From Aureobasidium sp. EXF-3400 (lineage: Eukaryota > Ascomycota > Dothideomycetes > Dothideales > Saccotheciaceae), in NCBI GenBank assembly GCA_024195585.1, contig SWBL01000118.1, positions 1 to 64,000 on the forward strand: a stretch of DNA of 64,000 bases. Direction: 5' to 3'. Positions 10,524-23,201 of the stretch are shown here, one piece after another (position 1 is the first letter of the stretch; each line of letters opens with the position of its first letter). The notes beneath the pieces are model-generated. The model searched no databases. It was not told where the DNA came from and saw nothing but the letters and a program-made list of their open reading frames with translations. Both the position numbers and the translations under genes were made by a program.

Positions 10524-11640
10524 ATGGCGCGTCAGCAGAGGATTGCCAGATCAATAGTTTATGCGATTCTCGAGAATGATGGTGCAAAGGTCCGATCGCT
10601 TCTTTCACGGATCGTGACGGCTATCGTATCCTTTTTTGCTCTTTACCAGTTACAACTGACTAGACTTCGCAATGATCTCTTTGAAAGATTACGTGAGCAA
10701 TGGCATGTTGATGATGAAGACTACAAAGATAGTATTGGTCAAAAGAATGGTCTGAAGGCGAACGGCGATATGGGTTTCTCAGGCAGTGTGAGTGGTCCGT
10801 ATACATCATAAGTGCAGGACTAACAAATGGTAGACGTTTTACACGACATCCGATGGAACCTATCTCGTTAAGAGCCTGCCTCGAGGATTTGAACATTCAT
10901 TTTTCCGTGACGAGTTCCTGGAACCTTACTACAAACACATGATGGAACACACTACATCATTGCTCATCCGAATCACCGACTTCTTGGAATGGTCGCGTTT
11001 CGGTATCGGCGGCCTTCTCGGGACAGCCCCAACACATCACATCATCATGGAGAACCTCTTGATTGGCAAGGAAAAAGACAGCACGTCAGAGTGGGAGACT
11101 TGGGACCTTAAACCTACGTCGTACTTTTTCCCGGAGCGCGACATCGCCAATGGCAGGCTGACCTCTGACGCAACCAAGGACCGTCTAGCAGACAAGTTCG
11201 AGGACAAGATCGTCTTGACTCAGGCTCAGGCTGACGATTTCTTTGAGCAACTCTCGGGAGATACCGAATTACTCGAGCGGACTAATGCCGTCGACTATTC
11301 GCTGTTCTTGGTCAGGATCCCGCTTAGCAGTTCCGAAGACTCGTCTACACGCCAAAACCAGGAAGAAGCTCTCCAGCAATCGAGGAGACCTCCATTTGTG
11401 CCTCCAACGACTTCTTGGCGCACTGGAGTATACTCCGCTGACCAGAAGTTCGTTTTCCGTGCTGCACTTCTTGACTTCTTCTGGGCTAAGCACAAACTGC
11501 AACCTAAGGTCATGACATGGCTGATCAAAGCATGGAACCTGATCGACCGTCAGGGGCCAATGAGCATCACTACCACCCCAGACGAGTATCGTCAAAGGTT
11601 TCTCTCGATGTGTCATGACATGGTCGAAATCAGGGATTGA
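10524..11640 (+). CDS. Minimal phosphatidylinositol-phosphate kinase (PIPK)-like protein
   Basis: Reads as a compact PIPK-fold protein of about 356 residues (exons 10524..10787 and 10834..11640). Recognisable elements, in order: LFERLREQW-VDDEDYKDSI (matches the FRRLRE-x-DYLLS segment), a TSDGTYLVKSLPRGFE beta-hairpin (DGRFIIKT-like), a helix with EPYYKHM and SLLIRITDFL, AVDYSLFLVRI (the MDYSLL segment), an FRAALLDFFWAKHKL strand in place of IIDILQ-x-Y, and PDEYRQRFLSMC near the C-terminus. It is shorter than Mss4-type kinases and has no MORN, FYVE or chaperonin domain. Whether it has lipid kinase activity is unknown. An extra small intron near 10630-10665 cannot be excluded. Confidence 0.68.
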
Positions 11641-13378
11641 CACTGCTATACTTGGGCATGTGTGTTACGAGCCTCATGGGATTGCGTAGGTGATCCTGAT
11701 TTGGTTGCTGCCTATACGCCTTGCCTGATAAAAGGTCTAGCTTCTATATAAGCAACATTGTAAACAGGAATCTGCTAAGCGGCTTCTATCAAGAATGGAC
11801 GCTCCTATCAAATGAAGACGGTGACTCGCTGTCATCAGACCTCTATAACCCTAAAGGCGACAACAACCAATGCCTCGTTCTCACCGGTAGTTTCCGCGCG
11901 CAGACGAACAAGTCTGGTTGATGGTCGTACACTCGGCAGCGTGCAACCGAATTCACTAAAACAAAAACTGGCACTTCAGGAGGATAGTCGTATAACTAAA
12001 TTCGGAGCCGCGAACGACTGGTCTCAGTGTGATCGGCACACTTCCGCATTCAGGGTCCGTTGTGAACCCGAAGTATACCCCTGCTCACTTTCTGAACGTG
12101 TACCAAACCCTCTCTCTCGCAGCGTGATGATGTAAAACAGAGTTCACTGACTTCCTTCGTTCGGAACTGTATGGCGTGGCCCTTGCGCCCACATGAAATA
12201 CCAGATGTTGAGTAATCCAGAGAAAGGCTGCCACCAAACCAGTCATCGGCGTAAACTGTGGTGAAGAGAGAGCACACAAAACATGCACTTGACACGTTTT
12301 CGAGCCTGCCGTCCATATGCGCTCCTCATGGAAACCGATAGCCGCCGCAGCTGGTGTACCTCAAAATAGTGGCGGCTGAGACGGCAAGCCGCCCTTGCAT
12401 ACAGCTGAGGTCGGTAACCCACGACTCACGGTTCGCGAACCCCAACCTGACTACGGAGTAACCACCAACCAAACAACGCTCGGAACAAGATACACGCCGA
12501 CTTCAATTGCATGCAGGAGGCTTGACATCCAGATCTCTTGGTGGGCGCCATGCATAGAGATTGGTAGGAATGTACCGTGCCGATTTGCCATCTCGCAGCG
12601 TACCCGTATCTCAGTCCTCAAAGTGATAGAATGACGACGACTGACCAGCAATGTCAAACAACATCTCTCCGATTCGAGCACGACGGCGAAAGACCTCCGA
12701 ATTGCGAGTGAGATTTATCCTCAGCCTCCAAGCTCGCTAACATGTGGCAACAGAGACAAAGAAACAGAGTTGGAGCAGGCGGCTAACGATGCATGTTAGC
12801 TCACTAGCTATATGCAACTCATGTGGAGCCGGGACGTTATCTGGAGTCGGTGGCTCTTGTTAACCGTGTCATTCTGAATCGCTCAGCCTTGATGAGCCAG
12901 ATGACACTCTCAATGGGTGGTCATCAAGCGGTAAATTGAAGTAGTATTCAGTAAACAGTGGGCGAAGAAGAGCATGATGAAACTTCACCGGCCAAAACCT
13001 AAGACCTATGCTTCGGTTACATCCTACTCAGGCAACATTAACCCGCATTTGGGAAACAGTCTCAGGCAAAGTTCGCACAGTCTCTTGACATTGTGACTCC
13101 CAGTGGGGGCGGCGCTTTGCAGGGCAATCCTGTGCTCCATCAATGCATGCATGTCCCGCTACCACAATGATAGGCTGCTCCCACGCGGGGACGGTTCGCT
13201 ATCCATGTTGTTTGGAGCTCTCCGAATTTGAATAGATGCTACATAAATACCCCTCTCCCACTCTTCTGAGCTGCAACTCCCCAAGATTCATCAATATCAA
13301 GTTACTTACATGCAATTGTCTCAAATACTTGGCGACGACTCTTGATATAAACAACTTACTGAACACACATCACATCAA
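11641..13378. other. 1.7-kb region without recognisable gene
   Basis: Only short, low-quality open frames are present on either strand and none resembles a known family. The last 150 bp contain promoter-like sequence for the gene at 13379: a GCGGGG box near 13184, an ACATAAATA TATA-like element followed by CCCCT near 13241-13255, and C/T-rich sequence up to the ATG. A non-coding transcript or decayed repeat is possible but not shown. Confidence 0.4.
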
Positions 13379-14992
13379 ATGGCTGCCGCAGACGTCCAGC
13401 AGCCTGTTCAAGACAAGCCTGCGCCCTCGATCCCAGACTATCTCGCCGATCCAGATGCTGTGCTCAAGGATATCAACTCAAAATGGCGATACGGAAGGGC
13501 ACCGGATTATTCCAAGACACGAAAGGTGTACGCAGATTGTGAGTATTCGCCGATTTCATTGTTCTTGATCCTCGTGTCGTCGCCACGTACGACCCACCTG
13601 TCAGCATCCGACAACCATGAGTATATATATGGAAGCATGAGCTCGAGGTTATACCCCATCAATAAATCTCATCGTCGAGCATGCCCACAATGTCATGATA
13701 GTTATGTCTGTGCCTGCGGGATCAGACTCCAACTGTGTAACGTCAAACACGCCTTTTAGGCTACAAGGCTAACATTTTCCAAGCCAAACAGATGAACCAC
13801 ACCGCTGGCAGTCTCGAATCGATGGTTGAGAATCTCGTCAAAAACTGGGAGGTCGAAGCATCCTTCAAGCCCCAACTCTCAGATTGGCGAACAGTCGACC
13901 ACAGCAAGTACTCCTTCGCCATCAATGGAGGCCCAGGCCAAACAGGCGAGCACATGCTCAAGGTGGGAACATACAACGCCATCATTGCGCCAAACGAGTA
14001 CTACAGCCCTGTGTACTCGGATTTTGCAAGCAGCCACAAGACCTTCAAGCGTATGATGCCAACATTTGCTTGGGAGGTGCTGGAAGTGTACAGTGGTCCT
14101 CCAACAGTCGCCTTCAAGTGGAGACACTGGGGTACCATGAAGAATGACTATGTCGGTTTCAATGAGTAAGTCTTGATGATGTATCCATGACTCCTACGAC
14201 ACAGAGCTGACCTCTTACAGTAAAGGTGAGAAGGTGACAGCCAAAGCCCATGGAGGAGCCATTGACATCACCGGCATCACGATCGCTACCGTGGACGACG
14301 CAGTACGACTTCAAAACGTCAACACCTACTTTGATCCAATGGAGATGTTCCGCCAAATCGCACCCAATGGTATTGTCAACAAACAGGTCGTCGACAAAAG
14401 AATTGATCCTTCTACTGCCCTCGACACCGAAGTCCCTTCGCAAGATGGTGTAAAGCTCGCAAAAGCACACAGTTCGGATCATCCAGATGAGAGTCGACCT
14501 GCGAACACTACCTCATCTTCGGATGCTAAGGCAAACAGCATCTCGACCAGTGGGACATGCCCTGTATCTGGTGCAAGCATGAGCGCCGCTCTCTCGGCAG
14601 GGTGTCCAGTGATGAGTGCCATGCAGCAGAGCACCATCAGCTCCCCAGCTTCCAGCTCTGAGGGTGAATGGGTGAAGGTGCCCACCAACAAGGAAGGCAT
14701 TGCCCGCTCAGCACAATCTTCATCAGTGACCGGCGACGTTGAGCAGAGAATGTCGACCAGCAACAAGATAGACTACAGCAAGGATGCCGGCGTGCACGAC
14801 CACGTCGATGAGCATCTCGAAAGCTCAGCCGCGCAAGTGCATCCTCATCCACACACCATGGAGCAAGTGGTCAAGCCAGTGGTTGGAGATGCAGTCGCAG
14901 CTAGTTCTCAATCCGAAGAGACCAAATTGACGCATGATGAGATGAGCACTGTCACGAAAGACGAGGAGCCGTTGCTGATGAACAGAGAGTAA
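13379..14992 (+). CDS. Pathogen-related-protein-like (NTF2/SnoaL-like fold) with Cys-Pro-containing tail
   Basis: Exons 13379..13538, 13760..14165 and 14221..14992 give 445 residues. Residues about 10-240 follow the plant and fungal pathogen-related protein pattern: PDYSKTRKVYAD, LESMVENLVKNWEVEASFKP, KYSFAINGGPGQTGEHMLKVGTYNA, FAWEVLEVYSGPPTVAFKWRHWG and YFDPMEMF, a predicted NTF2-like cone. The tail of about 190 residues is Ser/Ala-rich and carries two CPV motifs (C302, C317) spaced 15 residues apart, then a His/Glu-rich stretch. Intron 1 (221 bp) was placed at 13759/13760 because this joins YKANIFQAKQMNHT in frame; the later AG at 13791 does not. Biochemical role unknown. Confidence 0.8.
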
Positions 14993-15789
14993 GAAGTGTG
15001 ACACTACTTCTCTTCCACGAGCAGCTTGCTTTCTAGTTTGGTCCAGTTCCTCTTGGTTGTTCTCTCTTTTGTCACAGTTCTCAGGCGTTAATTTGCGAAC
15101 CTACAATCGTTATGTATAGCGTCCAGTGGAGTTAGTGTTTTCAGTACAGTCATTCAGAGTGCCGGGTTAATCCTGTTATGCTTTGTTGTTCGGGTTGACA
15201 GAATTCAGGTAGCATAGACTTAATTGATTATCTCCGTCAAGCAATCTTTCCAGTATGCAGATCAAATCCAGTCATGTCTCGAGTATATCGTCGTTGGTAT
15301 GAATGGCGCAATCAATTTCTCAGTGCGCACCTTGTTAAGAAACACTGTTGTCAACGTTGCCATCTTTTTATCGTCGGACCTACATGGTTATTCAGGGTGG
15401 TGGTTGTCGCTGCCAAAGGCCGACACAACATTGAATCGTGGCCTCGTCCATTCCGACAGGACAACTAAATTCGTTGATCGCAATGTCTGTTCGTGAAACT
15501 CTCAAACCTGGTTTGCTATTGGTTCAGAATGCATAATTCTTCAGATTTCGTCCGTGGGTTGCAATACCAATTCTCAACGGTCAAGGTGACGTAGACCGGC
15601 CTAGACCAAAACCTTGTTTCTCCTTCACGTGTCGACCGTGCAACAGCTTTCTCCTTCTCGTTCACGCAAAGAGCGATATTGTGGTACATACCGCTTGTCG
15701 CGACAGGAACAAAAAGATCAATTTACTCTATAGTTCCTTTAATGATATAGAGATCTACTGCCAGGAACCCGCGACTCGGCTACACGAAG
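14993..15789. other. Intergenic region before the histidine kinase
   Basis: About 800 bp without a gene. It contains CACGTG at about 15629-15634, an E-box type palindrome, and a partly repeated TAGACC motif near 15592-15607. These may be promoter elements of the kinase gene. Confidence 0.35.
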
Positions 15790-18700
15790 ATGCCAACATT
15801 CGGCTGGCAAAGCAATGAGACTCCACACGCTCAGTTCATCCGCAGTGTCGACTGGAGCGCCACCGCAATAGGCGCGCCGGAAACATGGCCACACCAACTT
15901 CATCAAATGATAGATCTCATCATGCTGGATCCGACGCCTAGTGCCATCATGTGGGGAGAGGATCTCACTATGGTGTACAACGATGGATTCGTGGAATTCG
16001 CTGGAGAAAAACATCCAAAACTCATGGGAGGCACTCCAATGGTGTCGTACGCAGAAGTTTGGGAGCCTCAATTCGCTCCGATTGTGGCACTTGGTAGGGA
16101 AAAAGGACAGGCGACCCGCCACAAGGATGTGCCGTTGTTCTTGAGACGACATGGGTACACCGAGTATGTGCACACCCTAAGGATGGAACAAGTATCAGCA
16201 TACTGACAAAGAGTAGAGAAGTATTTGTGGACTATACATTCATACCCCTTACTGGAAATAACAAGGAAGTTGTCGGATTTTATCACACTGCGGTTGAAAC
16301 GACCGACCAGAATCTAGCTAGGCGAAGGACTCAGACGTTGATCGACATAGGAAACCACGCTGGTGTTGCACGAGATATGAGGCAATACTGGGATGCGGTC
16401 CTCAAGGGATTCGAAACTAACATCTGGGATATACCGTATGCTATCGCCTACGAGTTTCACAACGATCACGATCCAGAAGTGTCTTCTACAAATGGTTCCA
16501 ATGGTCGTTCTGGCTCGCGGTCTAGGTCGAATCGGTCTAGCTCATTCTCCGACTCTGTGTCTTCCTCAGGTCGCATCACCATCCCTAGGGCGTGCAGTCT
16601 GGCTGGTGTGATTGGAAGATGTATGACAGAGGTTCCGCTAGGTCTGGATGTGGCACTTGAGGAGCCTGGCTTCCATCAAGTCGTCAAAAAGGCCATCAGC
16701 TCTGGAGAGCCCATACGTCTCGAGATTGCCCACGATATGACACCGGACTGGCTCAAATCAGACGCCCCAGGAAGGGCTTTTGAAGAACAAATCACACATG
16801 CCGTGGTGATGCCGATACGACCAACGACCAGAAATGATAGTGAGGGTCTGAACGCTATCGGATTCGTGATCATGGGGCTCAATCCACGCCGGGCGTATGA
16901 CACTGACTATCAACGCTACACACGACTCTGGAGTCAGCAATTGGCCACTTCGGCCGCGTCCGTGGTTCTTCTAGAGCAAGAAAACAGGCGACGGATGCAA
17001 CTCAAAGCCCAACTTTCCATCAACGAACTACGGTTCAGTCGTTTCGCTGAGATGTCTAATGTTGCCATGTGGATTCTGGAGCCTAGCGGGACTCTGGTCT
17101 ATGGCAATGACACGTGGCACGATCAGATGGACGTCGGTGGGAAAGAATCGGGACTCGACGAAGATGGTCATCCTGCCTGGTGGGATCGTATAACGGAAGA
17201 GACGAAACCAGCGCTAGTGCATGCATGGAAATCCCTGACCGAAGACCTGACTTCGACGAATGTCGAGATTCGTCTAAAGCCTACCAAAAAAACAAAACAA
17301 AGCCGTTGGGTTCTCTCATCTGCATTCCCCGAACTCGCGGAAGATGGCTCTCTCAAAGCAATATGGGGATGTAATACCGACATCTCGCATCAAAAGCTAG
17401 CCGAGGACCTCAAAGAGCAAAGACTTTTGGATGTTCTCGAAGCAAAGCGACAAAGCGAGTCTTTTATCGATACCGTATCTCACGAGATGCGAAATCCATT
17501 ATCAGCTATTCTGCAGTGTGCAGATGGAGTCAACACTGCTGTACTGGAAGCTCAACAATCCTCCAAAAACCAAAACCAAACTCATACTCAGCTTGATCGT
17601 GAAGGACTGGATTACATTGTCGAATCTACTCAGACCATCATTTTGTGTGCGCAGCATCAGAAACGTATTATAAATGTACGTATATCCAGGATACACCTGT
17701 CACGAGCTGACAACTGCCGGGAACTGTCTTGATACCTAGAGGTGTACCAGAATCTGAGCAGAATAATTTGCTGACTTCATGTTTCTGTTTAGGATATCTT
17801 GACTCTGAGCAAGCTGGATGCTCGACTTCTTGAGGTCACTCCGACAGAAGCTGACCCTGTTGAGACTGTCAAGCACGCACTCAGACTTTATCAACAAGAA
17901 TGCCAGAATGCAGACGTGGAGAGTGCGATACGAGTAGACCAATCGTACAACTCCTTGGCTATTGACCGTGTCTATGTTGATCCGTCAAGATTGCTTCAGG
18001 TTTTGATTAATCTTCTTGGTAGGGACCAATCTGAAAATACTCAATAACTTGCTTACTAATCATACCCAGGCAACGCGATCAAGTTCACACAACTCCAAGA
18101 CCAGAGAAAGGTCACTGTCACCATCAGCGCATCTATCGAGAGTCCGGCGATGAAAAGTGATGGTGACCAATACTTCTTCCCTAGAGCTTCAAAACAAGAA
18201 CCAATCTTCGGAGCCGATTGGGGAACTGGTGAGGATTTATTCCTCCACTTTTCGGTCAACGACACAGGTGTTGGCTTAACAAGCGATGAGATGAAGAATC
18301 TATTCCTGCGCTTCTCGCAAGCATCACCAAAGACTCACGTTACCTATGGAGGCTCAGGGCTAGGATTGTTCATTTGCAAAGAACTGGCCGAGCTTCAAGG
18401 TGGTCGAATTGGAGTCTCATCTGTGCCAGGCAAAGGAAGCGACTTCAAATTCTATGTCAGAGCCCGTCGAGCCGTGACTCCCAAGAGGCAAGAGACTTTC
18501 GATTTGGCAGAAAGACCGAAGACATCGAAGCCGAGCAAGCCCAAAGACGACGGCCAAAAGTCCCCTGACGGTCGAGAACCTCCTCACGAAAGTACTGGCT
18601 TACGTGTTACACACCCCAACTATATTGCACCTCTGAACAGATCTCACTCCGCATCTCAAAATCCGGTTGTTGGGTCACCAGCCGACGCAAACACTCTTCA

Positions 18701-19323
18701 TGTTCTGATCGTGGAGGATAATTTGATCAATCAGAAAGTACGTATTTCGAAGCTCCGTGACCTGATATTCTGCTAATACACTTGCAGGTAATGGCTCAAC
18801 AGCTCAAGAAGGCGAAGTGCGAGATACATGTTGCGAACCATGGTGCAGATGCTCTATTCTTCCTTGAAAAGACCACTTTCGCAAAAGACTGCGGGCCATA
18901 CGCAACACCCTTGTCAATCATTCTCATGGACCTCGAAATGCCGGGTAAGTCAACTCTCGCCTCTAGCACTCTTGCTTGTGCTAACCTATTATCTAGTCAT
19001 GGATGGATTGACTTGCATACGAAGAATCAGAGAGTGGCAAAAACAAGGCAAGTTGACAAGGCCAGTGCCAGTGATTGCAGTAAGTTATCCTAGTACCGCT
19101 CAATATTTGTCACACTGACACGTATAATAGGTCACAGCCAATGCCCGTAACGAACAAATCACCATGGCACAAGAAGCAGGAATGGTAAGACAAGATCACT
19201 GTGCAATCATGGCCGTTCCACCAAATACTGACACAGTTATAGGACGATGTTGTGACGAAGCCCTTCAAGATTTCCGAACTGATACCCAAGATGCATACAC
19301 TGATAGAGAGGATTTCGGTATGA
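15790..19323 (+). CDS. Hybrid histidine kinase (PAS - GAF-like - PAS - HisKA - HATPase - receiver)
   Basis: Phosphorelay sensor of 1033 residues. Eight exons: 15790..16163, 16217..17675, 17793..18018, 18070..18737, 18788..18944, 18997..19079, 19131..19184 and 19243..19323. The N-terminal PAS (about 40-135) is of the MWGEDLTMVYNDGF type. A GAF-like region follows, then a second PAS (MWILEPSGTLVYGN). The H-box is DTVSHEMRNPLSAIL, with H547 as phospho-acceptor. The N-box is NLLGNAIKFT, split by an intron; the G-boxes are NDTGVGL and GGSGLGLFI. The receiver has VEDNLINQKV, D957 in ILMDLEMPVMDG, and the conserved Lys in TKPF. No transmembrane segment is obvious, so it is probably cytosolic. Output would go through Ypd1 to Skn7 or Ssk1 (family knowledge). 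Its stimulus is unknown. Confidence 0.9.
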
Positions 19324-19864
19324 TGATTTAGCGCACAGCACATAACGGACTTATACAAATCACACATGTGCGTTCCGGCGTCAACATTTTCTTACACAGC
19401 AACATTGCATGTACTGCAGCATGTCTTGGGTACACGGAAGCTTGCTTGGTTCTCTTCACGGTACCACGGTCTGGATTTGACAATCTCGGCAGCAGCTTTT
19501 GACTCTCAGAAGCACTTCCACAAACGAGAGAGGATGTGATACGAAGTCAGGAAGGCACAACCTCCACGTGGCTGCCGCAGCAATGTGCCGACCCAGACGA
19601 CAGCCGTACCACATGGCACAAATATCAAGACAACGCTTTGCCTGTATTTGGGAATCTTATCAAAGTACTTGGTCCAAGTATTCAATTATTTGGCAAAAAG
19701 TATAGCCGGAGATAGGCTAAACTCCAAATTTATCAGCCGCTTCGATATATCGTTGCGCTACCCTTTAACCCCACCATCACCCCGCATTCAAATACCATAT
19801 ATCATCGTATACCAAGGCTTAAACAGAGCCTCAGATCATCTCATTCAATTAAGCACAGTTCAAA
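19324..19864. promoter_or_regulatory. Promoter of the PhyH-like gene
   Basis: About 540 bp between the kinase stop and the next ATG. A CCATATATCATCG stretch near 19795-19808 is TATA-like, 60-70 bp upstream of the start codon. No gene is seen. Confidence 0.4.
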
Positions 19865-21036
19865 ATGCCCTCAGCAACTCCAGATTACAGCTTGACCGAG
19901 CAGCAAAAACAACATTTCCTCGAACATGGCTTCATCAAACTCGACAACTGCTTTTCCGTGGATGACGAACAATGTAAAGGCCTCATGGATCGTGTATGGG
20001 AGCGACTAGACATGGATCCCAAAGATCAAGAAACCTGGAACCCATGGCGAGGTACATCCCTAATCCTACAATCGTCCTCCAAACAAGGATTATCGTATTG
20101 ACACAAGATATATCGACAGTTCACCTCCCTCGCTACCACCAAGCCATCCCCATGCGCGACTTCTGCCCCAAAGCCTGGTCAGCAATCTGCGAACTCTGCG
20201 GCGGCGAAGACCGTATCGACACCGGTTCCTCCCTGACACCTGGAGCCAACTCCTCCACCCAAGAAGTTTCTCAATCAGTGATAAACGACGGCTTCATCGT
20301 AAACGTCGGTTCCAAACCCGATGCCGAGAAATGGAAGCAAGCCTCGCTGCAAGGCTCACCTCAAGGTGCAGATAACTTAACACCAGCGCAACAAAAGTTA
20401 CTGGACCCCCATGATCGCAACAACTGGCACGTTGACGGAGACTTTTTCCACCATTTCTTGGATAGTAAGGAACAGGGTTTGTTGCCTATTGTGTTGTTCA
20501 AAGATATTAATATTGGTGGAGGAGGAACGATGATATGTCCTGATGCCATTCCCACTATGGCTGCTCATTTGGCTTCTCACCCTGAAGGTGTGATGCCTGA
20601 TATGACTGAAATCGAGAACAGAGAAAAGCCATATAAAGACTTTGATCATGCATTTTTCGATGCAGCGGTGGCACCAGTGGCGAAGGATGAATTCAAGACT
20701 GCGACGGGGAAAGCGGGAGATATTTATTTGTTGCATCCTTTGATGGTGCATTCGGCTGCTCCTAACTACCTTCGAGGCAAGTCTCTTATCCTCCCTCCCT
20801 CGTATCTCTCTTCTAACACCCACAAAGAACCACGCTTCATAACCAACCCCCCAATCTCCCTCCTCCAACCCTTCAATTTCGACAGAAAAGACGGAAGCGC
20901 ATATTCCCTAGTAGAGCAAAAAACTCTCAATGCATTGGGTAAACCAAATGGACTTGATGGTTGGAAAATCACCACAGAGAGAAAGCTTATTGTGCCTGAG
21001 AGGGTTAGACAACAGGCTGAGATGAAGAAGATTTGA
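19865..21036 (+). CDS. Phytanoyl-CoA dioxygenase (PhyH) family protein
   Basis: Fe(II)/2-oxoglutarate-dependent oxygenase fold, 350 residues. Exons 19865..20051, 20120..20776 and 20828..21036. The iron-binding triad is visible as HVDGD (H166, D168) and the distal His in LMVHSAAPN (H273). An Arg in the following LREPRF segment would bind 2-oxoglutarate. Intron 2 (20777..20827) begins with GC rather than GT (CTTCGAG/gcaagt) and is 51 bp, so retaining it would insert 17 residues without a frameshift. Splicing gives the smoother NYLREPRFITNPP sequence, so I chose it. Substrate unknown; many fungal members act on secondary metabolites. Confidence 0.85.
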
Positions 21037-21253
21037 GATGTGGCGAGTTGGAATGGTGGAGAGGTGGATATGTATGAGTTCAATTTGATCGCTTTCGCAG
21101 ATATGAACAAATTGTCGACCTGTATAGTCTGCAGGAGATGCAGAACATCATCGAAGGCATGGCAGTGCTCGAGCACATATCAGGACGGAACAGAAGACGA
21201 GGATGAGCCAAGCGTAGCGTGATATAGCGTTAATCTAATAGTCTATCAAGTGT

Positions 21254-22967
21254 CTACTCTAGCCTTAGCTTTTGGCGCTCTCGTTGAGGAGCAACACGCA
21301 AGTGTATCAGTCTATCCATCTGTGAATTCCAGCTATCACGGAACACTTCCTCGGAAAAGCGTTTCGCGCTCGTCCTTGCTCTTTTGCGCATCGCCAGTGT
21401 CTCCGCCGGCGATTGATCCAGCGCCTTTGCAAAGCCGTCTGCGAATTCTGTGGGTGATTTTGCGTGGAAACCTGTTTGTTGTCAGTAAGAAGCCAGGCAA
21501 AGCACTTGGTAGCAAAAGACTCACCGGTAGGCTTTCCATCAATGGGAACCACGATGTCGTACTTGGGACCACCACTATCGTCGACCACAGAGATCAATCC
21601 AGCAGCTTGGTACTCGACGACGCCGATACCAAAGTGTTCGTTCCACATGCCGTTGACGCCGACCCAACTGGTCCTTAAGCGATCGAGAATCTGCGACCAC
21701 TTTGCGTCAATGACGAAGTCGACATGATCGGCAATGTGCTGTTCACGCGCTAGCACACGCAGCTTGTATACCAGCATCTTATCCTTTTCGTCGCGCACCG
21801 AGCCCACTAGCACCAATCTGGGAGTATCCTTCTGCTCAGTCTTACGACGGCGCAAGAATTCTGCAAAGGCCATGATGATGTTCTGGTGATCCTTTTCAGG
21901 ACGGAACTGTGCGATGTAGAGTATGTCCTTTCTCCTGCTCTTTTCTGACTCTTCAGACACTTCGACTTCCTGTTCTAGCTCTTCGACCGCGACTGGTGGG
22001 AAGACAACAAATGTGTCACAGGTCCAGCTTCTCTTTTGACGAGTGGGGCCCCAAAGGGCTTTGATGTGGTTCTGGGTCCAGGTCGAGTTTGTCATGACAA
22101 CGTCAATTTCGCCGCCAATCCAACTGTATAGACGGGCGAAGAGGTGCCAGTATGCCTTTTTGGCTTTTCCCTTCCAACCACTTCCTGACCCTGCGTTGAC
22201 ACCGCGACCAGAGGCATCCAGGCTTCCAAGCATGTCGGTGGAGATGGTGGGGTAGTGGACGTAGGCGCCGGTGGGAACATCGGGGAAAAGGAAGTGTGAC
22301 ATGCCAACAGTAAAAGCATAGCCCATTGTGTCGACGAAGATGTCGGGGACGACGAGGTTGAAAGCATCCCAGCCAACGATCAAGCTGCCGATGCTTTGGC
22401 CCAGAAGAGTGAAGTGAGGCCAGTGGTAAGCGAGGAGGAAGTCGCGGGTACTGAGGTAGAGGAAGGTGAGACGAGGAGCGTAGAGGGGGATGTTGAAGCG
22501 GTTCTTGACGTTTGCGATGATCGTGTCCTTGTCGACGTCGTGGTCGCCTGTGTACACTACGCAGAGAGCTTTGGGGTAGCGTTCTTGGGTTGCGCGGATG
22601 GCTGCCCAGAGGACACGTTCTCCGCCTCCTCCTGCATTGCTATGTCTGTTGTCAGTGTCTTGTCACAGTGGCATGGCGGAGTTTGGTAGTACCAGAAGGG
22701 ATGGAAGAAACCAATGATGCCGTCCCACTCGTGTGCTGGCTTTCTATTGTAGGTATCCTTGGCTAGACGGTCCTTGTTGTATGTGGGAGGTGTGGCCTTC
22801 TCATCGTCGGCAGCCCTTTTGAGTAACAGCTCTCTCCTGGTTTGTGTCCTCGCGCGAATAGTCGAGCCAATGTTTCGTGCAATGAATCGAAGAGAGTAGG
22901 GTAGTAAGAAGTATGTCAAGCCGACGGCCACAGCCGCCAGCGATATGAGCAGAGCTATGGCAGGCAT
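21254..22967 (-). CDS. ALG11: GDP-Man:Man3GlcNAc2-PP-dolichol alpha-1,2-mannosyltransferase ALG11
   Basis: GT4 enzyme adding the fourth and fifth mannoses to the lipid-linked oligosaccharide on the cytosolic ER face. Exons on the minus strand: 22967..22693, 22639..21525 and 21471..21254, 535 residues. An N-terminal membrane anchor (about 5-30) is followed by [20 protein letters not shown], joined across intron 1, the ALG11 nucleotide-sugar motif. Further matches: STRDFLLA, GYAFT, YVHYPTISTDML, NSTWTQNHI, ILYIAQFRPEKDH, and MWNEHFGIGVVEYQAAGLI with the EX7E glutamates. The last exon was recognised by FADGFAKALD and the in-frame stop. It is convergent with the PhyH-like gene and divergent from the insertase gene. 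Confidence 0.93.
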
Positions 22968-23201
22968 GCTTGTGTGAGTGGCATGTCTCAGTGCCTGTCA
23001 AGATACAGCTGTTTGTTTCAAGCTGCCATAGACGCGTAACATGACGCCAGCGACAATCAGCCCACCCTAACCCTGACCCTGAAACTGTCGGCCCGCAGCC
23101 TTCTACTCCCGGCTTGGCATCATGGCAAATAATCAATGTCTTTCTGTCCAACAAACATATCACATGTTTTGCTCACACATCAGTCAAACTTACCCCGGAA
23201 G

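Noticed and set aside
23136..23201. Upstream start for the Oxa1-family gene
   Set aside because: The segment from 23202 already makes a good mitochondrial presequence; the upstream 22 codons do not look like targeting sequence.
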